Of a stretch of 64,000 nucleotides of DNA, positions 33,139 to 43,461 are shown piece by piece. The notes beneath the pieces were generated by a model. That model was not told where the DNA came from and ran no database searches. It was given only the letters and a program-made list of their open reading frames with translations. Both the position numbers and the translations under genes were made by a program. The stretch lies in contig NC_092673.1 in NCBI RefSeq assembly GCF_964355755.1, positions 23,069,001 to 23,133,000 of the forward strand, written 5' to 3'. Every line of letters begins with the position of its first letter. The first letter of the stretch is position 1. Source of the DNA: Antedon mediterranea. Its lineage: Eukaryota > Echinodermata > Crinoidea > Comatulida > Antedonidae.

Positions 33139-33519
33139 TTAAAAAAATAGGGGTACATTGCTTAACCGATTTTCTAATCAATTTCTTATAAAATAAACTT
33201 TCTAGGCCTAGTCTAGTAGGCCCTCTAGGGTGATTGCATATGAGGTCAAAAGGTTATAAAAGTTGACCTCGCTACGCTCCAATGCTCCTGGTAGACAAAC
33301 AACCTCCAGTTACTATGCTCACACATGGCATGGTGTTTACACACACAGTGATTACATGTATTATTTGCTCTTCAATTGTATATTATTTTTGAGTAATGCC
33401 AAGTTTCTGTGCAGTGAAAGATTGTGGTAGTCGTTCAAACAGAGATGTAGGAGTTTCTTTTTTTAGAATTCCTAAAGTTTCGAGGCTACAGTACAGAAAG
33501 AAATTACTGCTTCGTATCT

Positions 33520-33850
33520 ACGCGTAGGCTTTCGTAGGTAGATCGTAGGTAGAACGTAGGTCATTGTTCTCTCCTACGATGTATTGTTCGTAGCCTACGA
33601 TGTATTGTTCTCTCCTACCTACGATGTATTGTTCGTAGCCTACGATGTATTGTTATGAAATCTAGGCTACGTCTCGATCGTAGGGTGGTTCGTAGAAGCA
33701 TGGACAATGCAAACAAACAATGTATTGTTTGCTAATTAAAATCCTACCTAAAGATAGTAGGTCAATTTTTGTAGCCGCCCTACATTGTAGGTAATTGTTC
33801 TCTCCTACGATGTATTGTTTGTAGCCTACGATGTATTGTTTGTTATCCTA
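33520..33850. repeat. Short tandem repeats in the nested element
   Basis: Repeated TCCTACGATGTATTGTT and GTAGCCTACGATGTATTGTT units, irregularly spaced, with CGTAGGTAG variants. This is subterminal repetition of the kind seen near ends of DNA transposons. Confidence 0.75.
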
Positions 33851-34639
33851 ATTTGGACGGAAATCCGCCGACGAAACGACATCGGGCCGGTGGACATCAG
33901 CTCACGTAGAGAGAGTCGAGGCTAGGCTAGGCCTAGCTAGCCTGTTTCGGCGGCCCACACTATAAATTATTTATTCCTACCTTGTTGGGTTAGCGAATTA
34001 TAAAAACAACGACAACTAGGCTAGGACACCAACAAAACATATGCAAAATAAATATATATTCCATATTAAGATTTAACATAAATAAATAGGCCTTTTAAAA
34101 TGATTACGACATGTATAAAGAAAAAGGCCCGACCAGAATTTGGAGGGGAAAAAACATGTGAGCTGAGCAGTTTAAAGAGAGTATTAAGTTTCATGTCATG
34201 TGACACAAAATCCAGGTACACGATCTTAATTACTGTTTTATCGTCGTCAGACGGTTGCCACCCTAAAAAAAAAAACATGTGAGAGATTGCGGTAAGCAGA
34301 GAGTATCGCGTTTCATGCCAAGTGACCCAAAAAAAAACTAGGTCTGTATTAATTACGGTCGTTCTGTCGGCAGTCTTTTTGAACGACCGATTGAACGTCC
34401 TGATGCTATATTTAGAATGAATTGTTTACGATCTTTTTTTCTCGGCATCGTTTCTGGATGGGACGTTCGCTATATTATGTTTATTAGTTGGCCTGTTCGT
34501 TGCGGTTCACCTGTGTTGGATCGTGTCTCTCTCTACGTTATACATCGTGGGAAATTTATATTTGCCGTTGAGTAGGTAATGCTATACACTTATATAACTC
34601 CAGAGTACAAAGGTAAAATGTAACCGATAATTTTTTATC

Positions 34640-34786
34640 TAATTTTAACAATTTTTAGCCTCTTAACTTTTTGTGTGTGTTTTTGTAAATTGTATTTTAT
34701 ATTTTTGTATTTTGCCAGTTTTCAAATCACATTTCTGTTTTTAAATGGACAATAAAGTATATATGACTATGACTATGACTATGTAA
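34640..34786 (+). mobile_element. LINE 3' tail with (ATGACT)n
   Basis: A T-rich segment ends AAATGGACAATAAAGTATAT and three ATGACT repeats. This is the form of an L2/CR1-like 3' end. It lies within the nested TA element. Confidence 0.5.
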
Positions 34787-35270
34787 ACACGCACGAAGGA
34801 AAATATTACGATTAAAAAATATTATTTATTTTTTATTAATTTACAACTTTGTCCTCCGCCAATTAAATTTAACACATTAATTTCACACCTTACTTTACTA
34901 AGAACATCGTAGGGTTGTTTATTTTGGTTACGAACTCCCTACGAAGTTCAGAACGTAGCTCATTGAAAGTTTATTGAGGTTACGAAGCCAAACAATGGAA
35001 CCTACGAAGCCAACAACGTTGCCTACGTTCTATCTACAAAGCTACTTCGTAGGTAAAGTTGCAGTATTTTCTTTCTGTACTGTACATGGTGCTGAAAAGC
35101 AAGAAATAAAGGGAAAGGCTAAAAGGCAGAGGGTCTGGCTAGCCAACATTCATCATAGAGAGGACATAAATGTTAACAAAATCGAAAATTATCGTGTATC
35201 TTCTAAACATTTTATTGGAGGTATTTGATTTTCAACATAGTTGAGTATTGTATGTTAACCTAGACTATAT

Positions 35271-37149
35271 TTATATACATATATTTGATTGGTCAGCCAC
35301 CTCCAAACAAAACTTTCTGTCAATTGCAGAATCTTCAATGCTCTTGTTTCTCTTACAAAATGGGCATTTGACCTCAAGTACACCATCACCGCAGCAATTG
35401 CATGTTATAAAGCCATCAGGCGATGCACCTATAAACGGCCATTTCTCATTCAGCATTAGACCAGAATCAGTAACTTTAAATTCGACATGATTTGCCTTTG
35501 TGATTGATTCATACTTTTGTCTAGCTCGTGGTTGCAGCCCCATCTAGTCGCATCAGTTGAAAATTTCATGGTTTCTGGATAACAGATGCTTTTTATTAGG
35601 CTTACACTTGGTGCCCCAGCATCAGTTCTGGAAACCGCTTTCATTTTGGATGCTGTAATTCTACCCGCTCTGTAACGAAACCAACTGCTCGACTTTGCTT
35701 GTTCCCTGGTCTGTTTTTCAACATTCACAATTTCTTCTTTCGTCAAATGCAAATGGATGTTTTCACATTTCTTAACAAGCTCAGGATACGAAAGCATCAG
35801 CGCCTCTGCATCATACAGCTTGCTCATAACAGGTGGAAACTTTTCCTCAACCTCTACTGGAACAAATGCCTCACAGTATTTATGCAAAGTACTCAGGACT
35901 ACAGATTTTGGTGCAATCAGTGTCAGCTGCTCGACAAGGAATGCAAGCCCTGGGTCATTCATGACATGGAAAGCCGTTGTGCATGTTTCCACTGATGGTG
36001 TAGTAGTTGAAACTGGTGGATCTGGGGTGCCCTCATCAATTTACTCATCTAGTTTTCTTTTTTTGGCCTTTGCTGATGAAACGTCAATTGAAGCCACTGG
36101 TTTTGCCACCACATACTTTCGGTTTGGTTCCATCCAATAAGCTTTAACTTGGGTTACCATTTTCTTTTCTCTGATGCGTACACCTGCTTCGATGCCAAAT
36201 AGCAAGGTTGAAACATGTGTGCACACCTCCAATTCCTGCCACACAATCACAATGTGCACCATGGATTTTGCCCTCACTGCAGATAACCCAAGGTGACAAC
36301 GGTTTCTTAGAGACCGACTGTGAGTGCAACACAATAGTCAATAAAATAATATTAACAACAAATAATATTATTCCTTTAGTTTACAGACATTATATAAAAG
36401 ATTGCATTGTGTTTATTAATTATACAGTACTATTAATAATTGTTTATTTCAGTCGGTTTCCTGCTTATCTTATCAGTAATTAACCATGCTTATCCATCCA
36501 TGGTCCGGATATAAATTAAAATAACTTCATGGTTGTACCATAAAATAATGGTTTTACATACAGTACATAAAAAAGGGCATAGGCTTTTCTCCAAAAAAGG
36601 TTAGAACTTAATAAAATTATTAAATAAATAAGTAGTACAATTGTTTGTATCCCTTCTATCTAGCTAGGCCCAGTCTTACACAAGGCATAGGCTGTAGGCT
36701 ACTACTGCTAATAATAATATACTATTACTAGCCTACTAGCCTCCTCCTAGTTAGCGGCGGAAGACCTACTACAACAAAGTAAATTCAATATTACTTGCAT
36801 CTCCTCTAACAACTTTAAAATCTGGTCTGTGTGGGGGACAAAAAATGCCCATATCCGACAGAAATCCATTAGCAAATTGATTGTAAGCCTCTGTAGATTT
36901 GTAGGCTTGAAAATTTTCAGCTGTGTATGGGCTTGGCGTAGCGATTAAGTATGCCATGATATCCATCGATGTGAGGTCCGACAGACTGTCGATTTCGTGC
37001 GAAAATTCATCTTTATTGATCAAGTATGGGTCTTTACCGATACCTGATATTTTCTGAAGATATCTTCGACGTTCAGTTGTTGATAAATTATCAGTTATTG
37101 CTGATAAAACAATGTTTGGCAACGACAAACTAGCGGTGCTGACTGCCAT
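35271..37149 (-). pseudogene. SWIM zinc finger / YqaJ-type nuclease protein of a DNA transposon, broken
   Basis: The start codon at 37149 opens a 380-nt frame (MAVSTASLSLPNIV) with the family region AYKSTEAYNQFANGF. A second segment (about 36350-36041) has VLHSQSVSKKPLSPWVIC and the SWIM finger (CDC, then CTH after a one-base frame change at about 36222). A third (35992-35456, continued 35543-35271 after a second frame break) has the YqaJ fold: SSWFRYRAGRITASKMKAV, TRWGCNHE, MLNEKWPFIGASPDGFI and GVLEVKCPFC, i.e. the D/ExK nuclease residues. With at least two frameshifts and an unclear acceptor near 36360, it cannot make the full protein. YqaJ is a phage-lambda-exonuclease-like fold. Confidence 0.8.
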
Positions 37150-37748
37150 TGTCTATACGTAAACACACTGACCACGCTGTACTCAGAGTTTGCTTGTCTA
37201 CCAGAAGCAACTCGAGCGGAAAATCATTGACCCGTGACATTATGCAATCACCCTCTACAATTTCTGAGCATTTTTAAGCATTTCACATTTTTAAAAAAAA
37301 ATTGCGCTGCGAACTTGCTTTTGCGCACTTGGCCCGTACGCAGCTTAGAAATACCGTTTTTGCACTTGATTATTGTTCTTTTTTTTATGATGTATTTCAT
37401 TTTTGATAAATGAGGAGGAATGTAAAATAATTACACACTTGCACATCAAACTTCAAAAATCGTGCGCTTGAAAATGGGTTATTTTATTTCAAGCACATCT
37501 AACAGCGAAAATCGCCAATTACAGGATGCCTTAAAGATGAACTTGAGTACAGTATATGATTTTGAGTTTCTGATATTAAAATTACATAATATTCTTAACA
37601 ATTTTATTACGTGGACTCATGGTTATATTGGCAAGAGTAATCGTGTAGTACTGTAATACCTTCGTGTGCCGTTTCCAAGATAAGAAATAAATTTAGGTCG
37701 AAGAAATACAAAGGGTTTTAATACCCAACTTTGTAAATTACAGCATGT

Positions 37749-38875
37749 TTACCTAAGGAAGCGCGTCCGGTGAGCAGCAATAGCTTCTGCTTTGTTAGGC
37801 TGTTCAAATCTGTTACATAGAGGTGGAGGGACATTAAGTTCTGGCTGAATAGCATCATCAGTGCAGCATATGATCACAGAGTCCAAAAGTTTGTCAACAT
37901 ACTCTGAAAAAAAATTGAATTGTTTTAATCAAAAAATATTTTAAATACCTTGAACTGTTTAAAAAACTGTACTGTAACATGATTACAATGGATGTACAGT
38001 AATAAACTCCCTTTCAATTGACGGGATAGAAATTGGACAAAAATTGTATTAGTTTACCAGATAAACAATATCATAAAAAATACACAGTACACATTTTTCA
38101 TTCATTCAGAAATTTAATTTGTACTCTCAATTGTCGTATTCGATTGGGAACTTTCGTTGTCAACGTAAAGATTCGTTGAGTACTTTTTGTATTCAAATTA
38201 TAAATTTGTGCAGAAAGTCATTTGAATAGAAAACGTTGAAAACGAAAGCTTTTTCGTTAAGAACAATCTCAACGCTCAAAATACTCCGTTAAAGAAGTAC
38301 TCAACGGAAAAACTGTACTCAACGGTGAAAGTCTAAATCGAATACGACAATTCCATATTTTAATAATATTTTATCAACACAGGCAGTAATCATATATTTC
38401 AAACTGTAAAATTGGAATTTTAGATTATAACCATATAATATAATATATATAATTACCATATGTTGGTGTCTAACTGTTTAATAACTTAATAATTTATAAA
38501 CATGTGTTGACTAACTCTGTGAAAAAAAGTTTTAATAAGAAAATATTACATCACTACCACCACTGTTGGTTTCACTTTCACTATCGGGGAATATTAGATT
38601 TTTTTAAAAATAAAAAGTGTACTGTATGTAGTCTAACAAAATAAGAGAAAAAGAGAGAGCAGGTTATAGTTAGTATTAATTTTTTTTTATGTGAAAATAC
38701 CTTTGTCTGCCATTTTAGGGACAAACTGGAATGAAGAACACTCCATTGTCTTCCTGACTTTTCCAATACAACAACCACAGTGCTCGTCATATGCATCAGT
38801 TTGCACAGCAATGTTACACATTCTTGTAGTTTCAGGCATGTCATCACTCATCATACCTTCATTGTTGAAATCAAC
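37749..38875 (-). pseudogene. Last two exons of an unrecognised mobile-element-type protein
   Basis: An exon ending at 38701 (before GTATTT) contains CNIAVQTDAYDEHCGCC and FQFVPKMADK. It joins in phase with the exon 37903-37749 (after TTTTTTTCAG), with YVDKLLDSVIICC and PPPLCNRFEQPNKAEAIAAH, ending HRTRFLR and TAA. A VQTD motif is common after THAP domains, and PPPLxxR...KxEAIAxHxxRF tails occur in transposon-derived proteins; I do not know the family name. A LINE tail is inserted at the 5' edge of the first exon (38876), so it is probably non-functional. It lies just outside the two-gene transposon. Confidence 0.5.
38129..38352. mobile_element. MITE family D, 224 bp
   Basis: AATTGTCGTATTCGATT at the left and AATCGAATACGACAATT at the right are exact inverted ends; inside, repeated AGTACTCAACG and CAACGTTGAAAACG-type motifs form further palindromes. 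It lies in the intron between the two exons at 37749-38875. Non-coding. Confidence 0.8.
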
Positions 38876-38965
38876 GCATTGATTGATTGATTTATTTCGA
38901 AATATCCATATATATATAAATATACAATACAATTTGATAAAACAAGAGACGACAAGTAACAAATA
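38876..38965 (-). mobile_element. LINE 3' tail with (ATCA)n
   Basis: On the minus strand the sequence runs ...TTTCGAAATAAATCAATCAATCAATG, a LINE end with a 4-bp repeated tail, directly abutting the exon at 38875. Confidence 0.55.
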
Positions 38966-39334
38966 AACTTACATAGACAAAGAAATGAATATAACAAGGA
39001 TAACACAAAAGTTTAAAATTAATTCAACTTATTTCCATTGTGGTCCTTACTGCACCAGTAACTAATAGAATGGCAAGGTTCGATTTTATCCGCTATATTA
39101 GAATCGGTTGGTGGCGTGCGTTGGAATGTAAACTTAATTTGCATACCATGAGTCTCTTCCGTTATAAGGCTTGTTGTTTGTTGCCGTCGGGAGAAGACAA
39201 TTTTGTTCTTCTATCCTAGGCTAGCCTATAGGCCTAGCAATCATGACTCATTCACTCAACTTGCACGCTCCCTCTCTTCGTATGCCCCTGATCTTCTCTT
39301 TTTTTTTTAAATTTAGAGAGTATGGCTCCCTTTT

Positions 39335-40044
39335 TTAATGTTCTGTTGTGTTTCCCAGAAACATCAAATTCATCTGAGAGGCTGAAGCGAACCTCGAAAT
39401 CCTCTTCTGAATAATGATGGTTGCACACAGGACCGAGTAGTCAGACGGGGTGAAATTCAGTCTTGTACGGGAAACGGCAGCAGTCCAAAGTTTACGAATA
39501 TTCTCAATGGCCTTCATGCGCGACAAATCCTTCAAATTCACTAGTGAGTCCACTAGTGATGGCGTTACTTTTTTGGCTGTCAGTTTTCTTCCATAATTGC
39601 AAGCAGTTGATCTGCCTTTCCTCATCTGCTGCCATAACAGGGTTATCTTTTGTCCTACTGTTATGAAATTTATGGAACTCATAAAGCTCAACAATGACCA
39701 AATACGTTTTACTATTATCTCGGCCACAGTGTGAACAGGAAGCATCATGTTTTCTGGGGGGGCGGGGCGAATCACTTAATAATGTTTAGAAAGGCTGTAT
39801 CTAAGATTTTTTAGTTATTTGATTTTTTTCTTACCACGTTTGCCTTTGCGGTTGAATCGATGGTGCCTGTCTGTAGACTACCAAAGCTTCCGGTCCAAAC
39901 ACCGCTCCATCTATCCAAAATGACCGCATGTATCTCATTAGCTGTTGCATCGCCAGTACGTCTCCAGTCGATTCAAGGTGTCTAAACGCTGCCTGTATGT
40001 GTTCTAGCGGAATCACCGGTAATGACATCAACTGCCTGATGATC
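39335..40044 (-). pseudogene. MULE-type transposase remnant
   Basis: The exon starting after TTTAG at 40045 reads IIRQLMSLPVIPLEHIQAAF, then LMRYMRSFWIDGAVFGPEA and VVYRQ, which fits the region after the MULE transposase core in FLYWCH/MULE proteins. The usual RTNNDVEGW segment is missing and the frame changes, resuming as HHRFNRKGKRG before a GTAAGA donor at 39836. A second, frame-broken piece (39775-39335) includes VELYEFHKFHN and ERQINCLQLWKK, and TPSDYSVLCATIIIQKR. Internal deletion and frame breaks mark it as dead. It may or may not relate to the Mutator-like elements at 31.7-33.1 kb. Confidence 0.6.
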
Positions 40045-40339
40045 TAAATTAAAAATCATTTTTTTAAATAAAGTAGACGCATGAGGATTTTCTTACCAAG
40101 TGTGTAGCAGCGTCAAATACAAATACAAATATGGCCAAAAAAAATGTTGGTACAATAAAATTACCTTTGTTTTGAGTGAAATAATGAGTACCTACCTGTA
40201 CTTACGGTAGTTCGCCTGAACTGTGTTCGCAGATTTCTGTTTCACTTTCTGCAGATACTTCTCTCTGTTAGTTTTTTTATTATTTAGAAATTCAATTTGG
40301 TCAAGTGTGATCATATTCACACAAGGCGGTGTTGCTTAC

Positions 40340-40424
40340 CTTTCTTGAGGGGCTTGTCTCGCCCAGTGGCTCTTTGCACTAATGTTAATCTTTTCAATAA
40401 AAAACACAGGGGAGTGGTATCCAT
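40340..40424 (-). pseudogene. Orphan leader exon A0 of the array
   Basis: Same 85-nt open segment as the other A exons (28 codons plus one base, before a GTAAG donor), with AAG at codon 27. No exon B lies downstream: the sequence below 40335 is unrelated. It marks the truncated lower border of the array. Confidence 0.6.
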
Positions 40425-40642
40425 ATTGATTTAGAATTTAGAAGGGCTCTGTTCGACCTGGTAGGATGCGTCCCACTGTCCAGTTCGTTGTGGAACATGT
40501 ATTACATGGCAGATATCTACAGTATACCTAGTATATACCTGCTATAGCGGTAAGCTGAACCACTATCAGGAAGGGTATTTCACTACACTGTAAAATCGTT
40601 GCCTTTCTGTTTGCCTTCACATTAACTCGTCTAGGCATTCAC

Positions 40643-41002
40643 TTAACCATTCTCTTTTAAGGTTTGTGTTCTTTCTGCATCAATTTGTTTGTTTTGCAAA
40701 CAAAGCATTCTTGCCTTTGAAAGTAATTCTTCCTTATCTGATTTTATTGAAAGCCATTCCAACGTCTTATTGCATTTATGCACTATCTTACTTTCCACAT
40801 AACTTAAACTGGCATTCGGAGCTCGCTTTATGTAATGGTCAGTAATCCAAATACTCTCACACCACTTGTACATGACTTTGCATGTTCTTTTAACTTATCA
40901 CTGGCGGTTTTACTTACCTTTCTTGAGGGGCTTGTCTCGCCCAGTGGCTCTTTGCACTAATGTTAATCTTTTCAATAAAAAACACAGGGGAGTGGTATCC
41001 AT
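40643..41002 (-). pseudogene. Array unit 1: open leader, truncated main exon
   Basis: Leader 41002-40918 is open through codon 28 (RDKPLKK). If the 42-nt GTAAGT...AAG intron at 40917-40876 is spliced, it joins in frame to MYKWCESIW at 40873. The main exon stops at 40643 after ERTQTL: its second half is replaced by the flank-type sequence TTCACTTAACCATTCTCTTT. This is the only unit with both a stop-free leader and an attached main exon, but it lacks the second half of the protein. Confidence 0.55.
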
Positions 41003-41186
41003 ATTGATTTAGAATTTAGAAAGGCTCTGTTCGACCTGGTAGGATGCGTCCCACTGTCCAGTTCGTTGTGGAACATGTATTACATGGCAGATATCTACAG
41101 TATACCTAGTATATAGCTGCTATAGCAGTACATAAGCTGAAACCACTATCAGGAAGGGTATTTCATTACACTGTAAAATCTTTGCC

Positions 41187-41762
41187 TTAATGTTCCCTTT
41201 CCAGAACCTGAATTTTTCTGACATTTAGCTGCGCCTTTAAAGCTAATTCTTGTTTCTTCTTTGTTCCTAAACCTTCAAATTCATACTTGTCATGCCGCAG
41301 CTCTCCATACTGCATCAAGTTGTTTAGCGTGTTTTCATTTAACAGCCTAGCTCTATCAACTTTTTCCACCATGCCTTTGCGATTGTCATCTAAGTGCTGC
41401 TTCTTGTCTTCTGCTAAGGTTTGTGTTCTTTCTGCATCAATTTGTTTGTTTCGCAAACAAAGCATTCTGGCCTTTGAAAGTAATTCTTCCTTATCTGATT
41501 TTGTTGAAAGCCATTCCAACGTCTTATTGCATTTATGCACTATCTTACTTTCCACATAACTTAAACTGGTATTCGGAGCTCGCTTTATGTAATGGTCAGT
41601 ATTAATCCAAATACTCTCACACCACTTGTACATGACTTTGCATGTTCTTTTAACTTATCGCTGGCTGTGTTACTTACCTTTCTAGAGTGGCTTGTCTCGC
41701 CCAGTGGCTCTTTGCACTAATGTTAATCTTTTCAATAAAAAACACAGGGGAGTGGTATCCAT
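41187..41762 (-). CDS. Array unit 2: 148-codon open main exon
   Basis: Main frame 41633-41187 is fully open: MYKWCESIW, HKCNKTLEWLSTKSDKEELL, a K/E/R-rich helical stretch, and KAQLNVRKIQVLEREH at the end. The NKTxxxLxxKxxxEExxLxxxAR pattern followed by charged helices and a KAQLxxRK tail resembles the C-terminal part of mobile-element-derived proteins in invertebrates. The leader (41762-41678) has TAG at codon 27. It carries one extra codon (WINTDHY) relative to other units. Confidence 0.5.
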
Positions 41763-41997
41763 ATTGATTTAGAATTTAGAAGGGCTGTGTTCGACCTGGT
41801 AGGATGCGTCCCACTGTCCAGTTCATTGTGGAACATGTAATACATGGCAGATACCTACAGTATACCTAGTATATACCTGCTATAGCGGTAAGCTGAACCA
41901 CTATCAGGAAGGGTATTTCATTACACTGTAAAATCTTTGCCTTAATATTCCCTTTCCAGAACCTGAATTTTTCTGACATGTAGCTGCGCCTTTAAAG

Positions 41998-42525
41998 CTA
42001 CAGTAACTCTTGTTTCTTCTTCGTTCCTAAACCTCCAAATTCAAATTCATACTTGTCCTTTCGCAGCTCTCCATACTGCATCAAGTCGTTTAGCGTGTTT
42101 TCGTTCAACAGCCTAGCTCTATCAGCCTTTTCCACCATGCCTTTGCGATTGTCATCTAAGTGCTGCTTCTTATCTTCTGCTAAGGTTTGTGTTCTTTCTG
42201 CATCAATTTGTTTGTTTCGCAAACAAAGCATTCTGGCCTTTGAAAGTAATTCTTCCTTATCTGATTTTGTTGAAAGCCATTCCAACGTCTTATTGCATTT
42301 ATGCACTATCTTACTTTCCACATAACTTAAACTGGCATTCTGAGCTCGCTTTATGTAATGGTCAGTAATCCAAATACTCTCACACCACTTGTACATGAAT
42401 TTGCATGTTCTTTTAACTTATCGCTGGCGGTGTTACTTACCTTTCTAGAGTGGCTTGTCTCGCCCAGTGGCTCTTTGCACTAATGTTAATCTTTTCAATA
42501 AAAAACACAGGGGAGTGGTATCCAT
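41998..42525 (-). pseudogene. Array unit 3: frame lost near the C-terminus
   Basis: Open from MYKWCESIW (42396) through FEFGGLGTKKKQEL, then an insertion around 42000 (CTACAGTAACTC in place of CTAACTC) ends the frame at KKQELL. Leader 42525-42441 has TAG at codon 27. Confidence 0.55.
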
Positions 42526-42704
42526 ATTTATTTAGAATTTAGAAGGCCTCTGTTCGACCTGGTAGGATGCGTCCCACTGTCCAGTTTGTTGTGGAACATG
42601 TATTACATGGCAGATATCTACAGTATACCTAGTATATACCTGCTATAGCGGTAAGCTGAACCACTATCAGGAAGGGTATTTCATTACACTGTAAAATCTT
42701 TGCC

Positions 42705-43280
42705 TTAATGTTCCCTTTCCATAACCTGAATTTTTCTAACATTTAGCTGCGCCTTTAAAGCTAACTCTTGTTTCTTCTTTATTCCTGAACCTTCAAATTC
42801 ATACTTGTCATGCCGCAGCTCTCCACACTGCATCAAGTCGTTTAGAGTGTTTTCGTTACACAGCCTAGCTCTATCAGCTTTTTCCACCATGCCTTTGCGA
42901 TTGTCATCTAAGTGCTGCTTCTTATCTTCTGCTAAGGTTTGTGTTCTTTCTTCTGCATCAATTTGTTTGTTTCGCAAACAAAGCATTCTGGCTTTTGAAA
43001 GTAATTCTTCCTTATCTGATTTTGTTGAAAGCCATTCCAACATCTTATTGCATTTATGCACTATCTTACTTTCCACATAACTTAAACTGGTATTCGGAGC
43101 TCGCTTTATGTAATGGTCAGTAATCCAAATACTCTCACACCACTTGTACATGACTTTGCATGTTCTTATAACTTATCGCTGGCGGTGTTACTTACCTTTC
43201 TAGAGGGGCTTGTCTCGCCCAGTGGCTCTTTGCACTAATGTTAATCTTTTCAATAAAAAACACAGGGGAGTGGTATCCAT
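42705..43280 (-). CDS. Array unit 4: 148-codon open main exon
   Basis: Main frame 43151-42705 is open to KAQLNVRKIQVMEREH. Unit-specific changes include an extra Glu (DAEERTQ), Cys for Leu (ARLCNEN) and Cys for Tyr (LMQCGEL). The leader 43280-43196 carries TAG at codon 27. No transmembrane or signal segment; predicted mostly helical and charged. Function unknown. Confidence 0.5.
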
Positions 43281-43461
43281 ATTGATTTAGAATTTAGAAG
43301 GGCTGTGTTTGACCTGGTAGGATGCGTCCCACTGTCCAGTTCGTTGTGGAACATGTATTACATGGCAGATATCTACAGTATACCTATAGTATATACCTGC
43401 TATAGCGGTAAGCTAAACCACTATCAGGAAGGGTATTTCATTACACTGTAAAATCTTTGCC

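Larger units (their letters stand above)
33489..35082. mobile_element. TA-flanked DNA transposon nested in the THAP exon
   Basis: CAGTACAGAAAG at 33489 is inverted as CTTTCTGTACTG ending at 35082, with TA on both sides (33487-33488, 35083-35084). The inverted homology extends to TACTGC and CTACGAAG-type motifs. The borders are confirmed by the THAP frame resuming exactly after the right TA. The interior holds CCTACGATGTATTGTT tandem repeats and a LINE tail, and no transposase. Confidence 0.88.
33396..35220 (+). pseudogene. THAP-domain exon split by a transposon
   Basis: Two halves (33396-33486 and 35085-35220) are one THAP zinc-finger exon. The first half opens MPSFCAVKDC (Cys5, Cys10) with FFRIPKV (Pro26); the second has RVWLAN (Trp49), then YRVSSKHF. 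The zinc-binding Cys before Ser-Lys-His73 is Ser70, so the C2CH site is broken. A GTATTT donor follows at 35221. The halves are separated by a 1,594-bp TA-flanked element; with one TA kept, they are in frame. No downstream transposase exons are seen. It was probably the DNA-binding N-terminus of the outer element's transposase. Confidence 0.8.
33228..37253. mobile_element. Two-gene DNA transposon (THAP + SWIM/YqaJ), ISL2EU-like
   Basis: GGGTGATTGCATA starts at 33228 and recurs inverted ending at 37253; further in, CTGGTAGACAA is also inverted between the two ends. TCTA borders both sides (33224-33227 and 37254-37257). Inside, a THAP exon reads inward from the left and a SWIM/YqaJ gene reads inward from the right. 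As I recall, ISL2EU (IS4EU) transposons pair a THAP-bearing transposase with a YqaJ nuclease protein, which fits this layout. The DDE part of the transposase is missing, and a 1.6 kb element is nested inside, so this copy is dead. Confidence 0.6.

Noticed and set aside
40918-41005. Possible U1 snRNA-like start (TACTTACCT, GGCTC, TTGCACT) on the plus strand of each array unit
   Set aside because: TACTTACCT is the complement of a splice donor; the rest does not fold or align as U1, and no Sm site or snRNA promoter was found.
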